DNA from: Cupriavidus sp.
GTDB taxonomy: Bacteria > Pseudomonadota > Gammaproteobacteria > Burkholderiales > Burkholderiaceae
Direction of reading: 5' to 3'
NCBI GenBank assembly: GCA_019236395.1
Contig: JAFAJB010000061.1
Span: 1 to 38,259 of the forward strand
DNA: 38,259 bases
Part shown: piece after piece, positions 33,998-38,259 of the stretch
Layout of the letters: every line of letters begins with the position of its first letter
Position numbering within the stretch: the first letter of the stretch is position 1
The notes under the pieces: generated by a model
The model's database searches: none
What the model saw: the letters and a program-made list of their open reading frames with translations, nothing else
Told to the model about the DNA's origin: nothing
Program-made: the position numbers and the translations under genes

Positions 33998-35149
33998 ATG
34001 ACGTCATTGCTTCGCGCAGCTGCTTCCCGCACGATTGTTGCCAGCACCTGCCTTGGCCTGCTGGCTGGCTGCTCGCTATTCAGCAAGGAAAACAAGCATC
34101 CGCCCACGGAGCTGAAGCCGCTCGCCGCGACGCTGTCGGTCAAGCAGGCCTGGAAGGCCGACGTGGGCAAGAGCGGTCCGTACGTGATGGCACCCGTGGC
34201 TTCGGGTAGCACGGTCTATGTCTCGTCGAAAGGCGGTACGGTGCTTGCGCTCGACGGCGCGACCGGCCAGACCCGCTGGAAGGCGAAGACCGATCTGGAC
34301 CTGACCTCGGGCCCCGGCACCGATGGCTCGGTGACGGCCGTGGCGGGAGAGAAGGGCGCGATCTACGCGTTCGATGGCAGCGGCAAGCAGATCTGGAAGA
34401 AGCAGGTCAACGGCGAAGTGCTGTCGGCCCCTCTGGTTGGCAATGGTCTCGTGGTGGTGCGTACCACGGACACACGCCTGATCGGCCTGGATGCGATGAC
34501 TGGCGAACGCCGCTGGATCTACCAGCGTACGCAGACGCCGCTGAACCTGCGTGCCGCCATGGGTATGGTGTTCGCCGGCGACGGTATCGTCACCGGCTTC
34601 CCGGGCGGCAAGCTCGGGGTGCTGGCGCCGTCCAATGGCGCGCTTCGCTGGGAAAGCACAGTGTCGTACCCGAAGGGTGTTTCCGAGATCGAGCGCCTCA
34701 ATGACGTGACCGGCATGCCGGCGGTCTATGGCCGCCAGGTGTGCGCCACGACATTCCAGGGCCGCGTGTCGTGCCTGGAACTGGCCAACGGCCAGCCGCA
34801 GTGGGGCAAGGATTTCTCGTCGCCGACCGGCCTGGCGCAGGATGACACGTCGCTGTTTGCCAGCGACGAAACGTCGGCCGTGTATTCGTTCGATCGCCAG
34901 AACGGCAACGAACGCTGGAAGAATACCGACCTGCGCTATCGTGGTCTTGGCGCACCGGCGGCCGTGGGCCGATCGGTGGTGGTGGGGGACTATGAAGGTT
35001 ATGTCCACTTCCTGTCGCGCGAGGACGGCAAGATGCTGGCTCGTATGAAGACCGATGGCAGCGCAGTTGCCGCGGCGCCGGTCATGGCTGGCCAGACGCT
35101 GGTCGTCCAGACCCGCGATGGCGATATCTACGGCTTCGTGCCGGACTGA
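33998..35149 (+). CDS. bamB: outer membrane protein assembly factor BamB
   Basis: A lipoprotein subunit of the BAM complex that inserts beta-barrel proteins in the outer membrane. The 383 residues start with a lipoprotein signal ending LLAGC (Cys near residue 26). The mature part is an eight-bladed propeller built of PQQ-like repeats such as [62 protein letters not shown] and [19 protein letters not shown]. The C-terminus [16 protein letters not shown] is typical. It follows the YfgM-like gene as in E. coli. A GC hairpin 25 bases past the stop may end its transcript. Confidence 0.95.
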   Translation: MTSLLRAAASRTIVASTCLGLLAGCSLFSKENKHPPTELKPLAATLSVKQAWKADVGKSGPYVMAPVASGSTVYVSSKGGTVLALDGATGQTRWKAKTDLDLTSGPGTDGSVTAVAGEKGAIYAFDGSGKQIWKKQVNGEVLSAPLVGNGLVVVRTTDTRLIGLDAMTGERRWIYQRTQTPLNLRAAMGMVFAGDGIVTGFPGGKLGVLAPSNGALRWESTVSYPKGVSEIERLNDVTGMPAVYGRQVCATTFQGRVSCLELANGQPQWGKDFSSPTGLAQDDTSLFASDETSAVYSFDRQNGNERWKNTDLRYRGLGAPAAVGRSVVVGDYEGYVHFLSREDGKMLARMKTDGSAVAAAPVMAGQTLVVQTRDGDIYGFVPD

Positions 35150-35174
35150 TCGCCAGCGCACGTAACGCACGCAA

Positions 35175-35205
35175 GGCCGCCCGTGCCCCTGTCGCACGGG
35201 TGGCC
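35175..35205 (+). terminator. GC-rich hairpin after bamB
   Basis: GGCCGCCCGTGC pairs with GCACGGGTGGCC (one G-T pair) around a 7-base loop. There is no T tract behind it, so it is a weak terminator or a 3'-stabilising structure. Confidence 0.5.
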
Positions 35206-35220
35206 TCAATCCGGTAGCAT

Positions 35221-35322
35221 GATCCCTGGTCGTGCCAACAACCGCGGAAGAGGAGCCCGAGGCTCCAGTACCGCCGACAGGAAAAGCGACCAGCCGTGCG
35301 CGAGCACGGTGGTTGTCGGATC
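35221..35322 (+). promoter_or_regulatory. structured leader before der
   Basis: This roughly 100-base stretch can fold into an outer stem, GATCC with GGATC and ACAACC with GGTTGT, enclosing the hairpins GGAGCC-CGA-GGCTCC and CCGTGC-GCGA-GCACGG. A weak -10 (TAGCAT, 35215-35220) stands just before it. The region from bamB to der is 232 bases with no credible gene, and der itself has no clear Shine-Dalgarno sequence, so a regulatory leader is possible. It matches no riboswitch that I recognise. Confidence 0.4.
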
Positions 35323-35381
35323 AACATGACTCCGGAGTTGCTGGGGGACGGCGCAGGCCGCCCCCTGTTTCCGTTTATTGC

Positions 35382-36725
35382 ATGAAACCAGTTATCGCAC
35401 TCGTCGGTCGCCCCAATGTGGGCAAGTCGACGCTATTCAATCGTATGACCCGCTCGCGCGACGCGCTTGTCGCCGACCTGCCGGGCCTGACGCGGGACCG
35501 CCATTACGGCGAGGGCCGCATCGGCGATCGTCCGTTCATTGCCATCGACACGGGGGGCTTCGAGCCCGTCGCCAAGGATGGCATCGTCGCCGAAATGGCG
35601 AAGCAGACGCGCCAGGCCGTGGTGGAAGCGGACGTCGTAATTTTCCTTGTCGATGGCCGTCTGGGTCTCGCGCCGCAGGATCGCGTCATTGCCGACTACC
35701 TTCGCAAGACGGGCCGCCGCGTGATGCTGGCCGTCAACAAGGCGGAGGGCATGAAATACACCTCGGTGGCGGCGGATTTCTATGAGCTCGGCATGGGTGA
35801 TCCCTACGCGATCTCGTCGACACATGGCGACGGCGTGAGCGAACTCGTCGATGAGGCGCTCGACCTGGCCATTCAGGAGCGTCCGGAACTGGCCGAGCAG
35901 GAAGATGCCGGTCAGCGCGGTGTCAAGATCGCCATCGTGGGGCGTCCCAATGTCGGCAAGTCCACGCTCGTCAACACCCTGATTGGCGAAGAGCGCGTGA
36001 TTGCATTCGACATGCCGGGCACCACGCGCGACGCGATCTATGTGGAATTCGAGCGCGGCGGCAAGCCGTACACGCTGATCGACACGGCTGGGTTGCGCAA
36101 GCGCGGCAAGGTGTTCGAGGCGATCGAGAAGTTCTCGGTGGTCAAGACGTTGCAGTCGATTGCGGATGCCAACGTGGTCGTGCTGCTGCTCGATGCACAG
36201 CAGGATATTTCCGAGCAGGATGCCCACATTGCCGGGTTTATCGTCGAGTCCGGCAGGGCGCTGGTGGTTGGCGTGAACAAGTGGGACGGCCTCGATGGCC
36301 ACGCCCGCGATCGCATCAAGCACGATCTGGAGCGCAAGCTGCAGTTCCTGAACTTCGCGAACTTCCACTTTGTTTCCGCGCGTGAGCGAACCGGTATCGG
36401 CGCGCTGCTGCGCTCGGTCGACGACGCCTACGCTGCTGCGATGGTCAAACTGCCGACGCCGCAACTCACGCGTGTGCTGTATGAAGCGGTGGAGTTTCAA
36501 CAGCCGAAGCGCGTGGGCATGGGGCGTCCGAAGCTGCGCTACGCGCACCAGGGTGGTTCCAATCCGCCGATCATCGTGGTGCACGGCAATGGGCTGTCAG
36601 GGGTGACCGACGCGTACCGGCGTTACCTCGAAAACCGCTTCCGGGAGGCGTTTAAGTTGAAGGGAACACCGCTTCGGATCGAATTTCGTACGAACAAAAA
36701 CCCGTACGCCGAATCGAAGGATTGA
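35382..36725 (+). CDS. der: ribosome biogenesis GTPase Der (EngA)
   Basis: An essential tandem-GTPase that assists 50S subunit maturation. The ATG at 35382 ([20 protein letters not shown]) is the family start; the track ORF from 35232 adds 50 unsupported residues. The first G domain has GRPNVGKST at 8-16, [12 protein letters not shown] and DTGGFEP, and NKAE near 118. The second has GRPNVGKST near 186, [25 protein letters not shown] and NKWDG near 300. A KH-like domain ends the protein ([18 protein letters not shown]). The 447 residues are the normal length. There is no obvious ribosome binding site (CCGTTTATTGC precedes the ATG). Confidence 0.97.
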   Translation: MKPVIALVGRPNVGKSTLFNRMTRSRDALVADLPGLTRDRHYGEGRIGDRPFIAIDTGGFEPVAKDGIVAEMAKQTRQAVVEADVVIFLVDGRLGLAPQDRVIADYLRKTGRRVMLAVNKAEGMKYTSVAADFYELGMGDPYAISSTHGDGVSELVDEALDLAIQERPELAEQEDAGQRGVKIAIVGRPNVGKSTLVNTLIGEERVIAFDMPGTTRDAIYVEFERGGKPYTLIDTAGLRKRGKVFEAIEKFSVVKTLQSIADANVVVLLLDAQQDISEQDAHIAGFIVESGRALVVGVNKWDGLDGHARDRIKHDLERKLQFLNFANFHFVSARERTGIGALLRSVDDAYAAAMVKLPTPQLTRVLYEAVEFQQPKRVGMGRPKLRYAHQGGSNPPIIVVHGNGLSGVTDAYRRYLENRFREAFKLKGTPLRIEFRTNKNPYAESKD

Positions 36726-36885
36726 CCCGGGTATGGGGCGTTTCAGGCGGCCAAGTTTCGTTTGCGTTCGTTTGGAACTGCGGCTAAATTCACGGTAGCG
36801 GGGGAAACCCTGCACGTTGATGCCAGCCTGGTACAGTTTTTTGACTTTTTTCCGGCGCGATCTTGCGCCAACTGACTTGAACCGG

Positions 36886-36901
36886 GGATTTTCGTCCCCA
36901 T
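36886..36901 (+). other. small hairpin in the hfq leader
   Basis: GGGGA and TCCCC arms flank a TTTTCG loop 36 bases before the hfq start. The 211-base der-hfq gap also has GGCGC-GATCTT-GCGCC (36856-36871) after two T-rich runs (TTTTTTGACTTTTTT), and an AT-rich CTATAAATTTGGAG that could hold a -10 and carries the ribosome binding site. Roles are not clear. Confidence 0.35.
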
Positions 36902-36936
36902 GATCTACCACTAAATCTATAAATTTGGAGTGTGCC

Positions 36937-37176
36937 ATGAGCAACAAAGGGCAATTGCTACAAGACCCGTTCCTGAACGCGCTGCGCAAAGAGCACGTGC
37001 CGGTTTCAATCTATCTCGTCAATGGCATCAAGCTGCAAGGCAATATCGAGTCGTTCGACCAGTACGTCGTCCTGCTGCGCAACACCGTGACGCAGATGGT
37101 TTACAAGCATGCGATTTCTACCGTCGTGCCGGCGCGCGCGGTCAATTTCCGCGTGGATGATACTTCCGAGAGCTGA
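36937..37176 (+). CDS. hfq: RNA chaperone Hfq
   Basis: An Sm-fold hexamer that pairs small RNAs with mRNAs. The 79 residues [27 protein letters not shown] start at the ATG at 36937, with GGAG seven bases ahead; the track start at 36925 is not needed. Sm1 runs through [27 protein letters not shown], with the distal-face residues, and Sm2 holds [12 protein letters not shown], with the YKH proximal pore motif. The C-terminal tail is very short ([11 protein letters not shown]), as in other Burkholderiaceae and unlike the long E. coli tail. hflX follows, the classical hfq-hflX order. Confidence 0.98.
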   Translation: MSNKGQLLQDPFLNALRKEHVPVSIYLVNGIKLQGNIESFDQYVVLLRNTVTQMVYKHAISTVVPARAVNFRVDDTSES

Positions 37177-37194
37177 TTTTTCCTCTCCCGTGGG

Positions 37195-37216
37195 CGGCCG
37201 CATCGTAGTGCGGCCG
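37195..37216 (+). terminator. GC hairpin after hfq
   Basis: CGGCCGCA pairs exactly with TGCGGCCG around a TCGTAG loop, 19 bases past the hfq stop. A T-rich stretch precedes it but none follows, so it is a weak terminator or mRNA-end structure. The rest of the 223-base gap to hflX holds no gene that I can see. Confidence 0.5.
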
Positions 37217-37399
37217 TCACGCTGCGTGTCCCGGCTTACGAGCCGTCTCCCTCGTCCTGAACGGGCGAAACCATCCGCCGCCTCCCGATCGCAACCCCGT
37301 CCGACCCCGAGCCTTGCGGCATCAGGGTGTGACTGGCTGTGCCAACGCGGCCAGACTTTGTCTTAACAACGACTCCTCCGGCGCTCCGCGTCCTCCCGT

Positions 37400-38259
37400 T
37401 TGCAACCCAGAGCCACCTCCCAGACCGAACCAACCCGCGCCATCCTGGTGGGCGTCGATTTCGGCAAGCATGACTTCCAGGAAAGCCTGTCCGAATTGGC
37501 GCTGCTGACTACCACGGCCGGTTCGTCACCCGTTCACACGCTGACGGGCAAGCGTTCGCGTCCCGATCCCGCGCTGTTCATCGGCTCGGGCAAGGCGGAG
37601 GAACTCCGGCAGGCGGCGGATGCGCTGGATGCCGATGTCGTGGTGTTCAACCACGCGTTGAGCCCGGCCCAACAGCGTAACCTCGAGCGCTTCCTGAACC
37701 GTCACGTGATCGATCGCACAGGCCTGATCCTCGATATCTTCGGCCAGCGCGCGCAGAGCCACGTCGGCAAGGTACAGGTGGAGCTGGCGCAGGTTCAATA
37801 CCAGGCGTCGCGCCTGGTTCGCGCTTGGAGCCATCTGGAGCGGCAGAAGGGTGGTATCGGCATGCGCGGCGGCCCGGGCGAGCGGCAGCTCGAACTCGAC
37901 CGCCGGATGCTGGACGACCGCGCCAAGCGGCTCAAGGCCGATCTGGCGCGTCTGCAGCGCCAGCATCATACGCAGCGCCGTGCCCGCGCGCGCAACGATA
38001 CGCTGAGCATTTCACTGGTCGGCTATACCAACGCTGGCAAATCGACGCTATTCAACGCCCTGACCAAGGCCCGTGCCTATGCGGCGGACCAGTTGTTCGC
38101 CACGCTCGATACCACGTCGCGGCGGTTGTTCCTCGATGGTCTCGGAAACGTGGTGCTGTCCGACACGGTTGGTTTCATCCGCGACCTGCCGACGCAGTTG
38201 GTGGCGGCGTTCCGGGCCACCCTCGATGAAACCGTTCATGCCGACCTGCTGCTGCACGT
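37400..38259 (+). CDS. hflX: GTPase HflX (3' partial, runs off the window)
   Basis: A ribosome-binding GTPase that rescues or splits stalled 70S ribosomes. The frame is open to the right edge with no stop, which is why the ORF track missed it. A TAA at 37364 closes it on the left. The only near start is TTG at 37400 (QPRATSQTEPTRAILVGVDFGKHDF); it lacks a clear ribosome binding site, so a GTG at 37448 is an alternative. Seen: the HflX domain VHTLTGKRSRPDPALFIGSGKAEELR, a family motif GIGMRGGPGERQLELDRR near 152, the G1 motif GYTNAGKSTLFNAL near 208 and the G3 segment DTVGFIRDLPTQLVAAF near 254. About a third of the protein is missing. It follows hfq as expected. Confidence 0.93.
   Translation, partial: MQPRATSQTEPTRAILVGVDFGKHDFQESLSELALLTTTAGSSPVHTLTGKRSRPDPALFIGSGKAEELRQAADALDADVVVFNHALSPAQQRNLERFLNRHVIDRTGLILDIFGQRAQSHVGKVQVELAQVQYQASRLVRAWSHLERQKGGIGMRGGPGERQLELDRRMLDDRAKRLKADLARLQRQHHTQRRARARNDTLSISLVGYTNAGKSTLFNALTKARAYAADQLFATLDTTSRRLFLDGLGNVVLSDTVGFIRDLPTQLVAAFRATLDETVHADLLLH

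Noticed and set aside
1-38259. tRNA genes, prophage or defence islands
   Set aside because: No tRNA-like sequence, integrase, phage structural gene or defence-type gene was seen; every protein gene belongs to a housekeeping or metabolic family.

Overview
The window looks like a core chromosomal segment of a GC-rich betaproteobacterium in the Burkholderiaceae, most like Cupriavidus or Ralstonia. The basis is gene order and protein sequence: dnaX-ybaB-recR, surE-pcm-nlpD-rpoS, ndk-rlmN-pilF-rodZ-ispG-hisS-(yfgM-like)-bamB-der-hfq-hflX, a class II ribonucleotide reductase, and a Bug-type (TctC) binding protein beside CoA-ester genes. I could run no searches, so the genus is an inference. Nearly all protein genes are on the + strand. 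The exceptions are a quinone oxidoreductase, an endonuclease/exonuclease/phosphatase protein, a Bax-inhibitor-1 protein and the SRP RNA.

Layout. 1-3.5 kb holds the end of an AddA-type helicase-nuclease. 3.66-3.76 kb holds the 4.5S/SRP RNA gene on the minus strand; it is not in the ORF track. 3.9-6.4 kb is an adenosylcobalamin-dependent ribonucleotide reductase. 6.56-9.97 kb is dnaX-ybaB-recR. 9.98-17.5 kb is the most accessory-looking part. It has a LysR regulator, a 193-bp MITE-like element with 19-bp terminal inverted repeats, a class III CoA-transferase, an HMG-CoA-lyase-family enzyme, a Bug solute-binding protein, and a three-gene ABC importer. 17.7-18.7 kb is a quinone oxidoreductase on the minus strand. 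18.8-23.5 kb is surE-pcm-nlpD-rpoS followed by a PolB-like 3'-5' exonuclease. 23.5-26.6 kb has the EEP-family protein, rlmD and a Bax-inhibitor-1 membrane protein. 26.9-38.26 kb is the ndk to hflX run; hflX is cut by the window end and is also missing from the ORF track.

How genes work together. The recombination and replication genes (AddA-like, DnaX, YbaB, RecR) sit with dNTP supply (RNR, Ndk). SurE, Pcm, NlpD and RpoS form the classical stationary-phase cluster. IspG, HisS, BamB, Der, Hfq and HflX form a conserved housekeeping run covering isoprenoids, translation, outer-membrane assembly, ribosome assembly and RNA regulation. The CoA-transferase and lyase genes overlap by ATGA and probably activate and then cleave a branched 3-hydroxy dicarboxylic acid.

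The least ordinary signals are non-coding. They are the MITE-like element; a 121-bp paired-palindrome repeat present twice in opposite orientations plus a half copy, each just past the end of a gene group; near-leaderless TACAATCGC promoters at dnaX and surE; and a structured leader before der. I found no convincing new defence system or phage, and no CRISPR array or tRNA gene.
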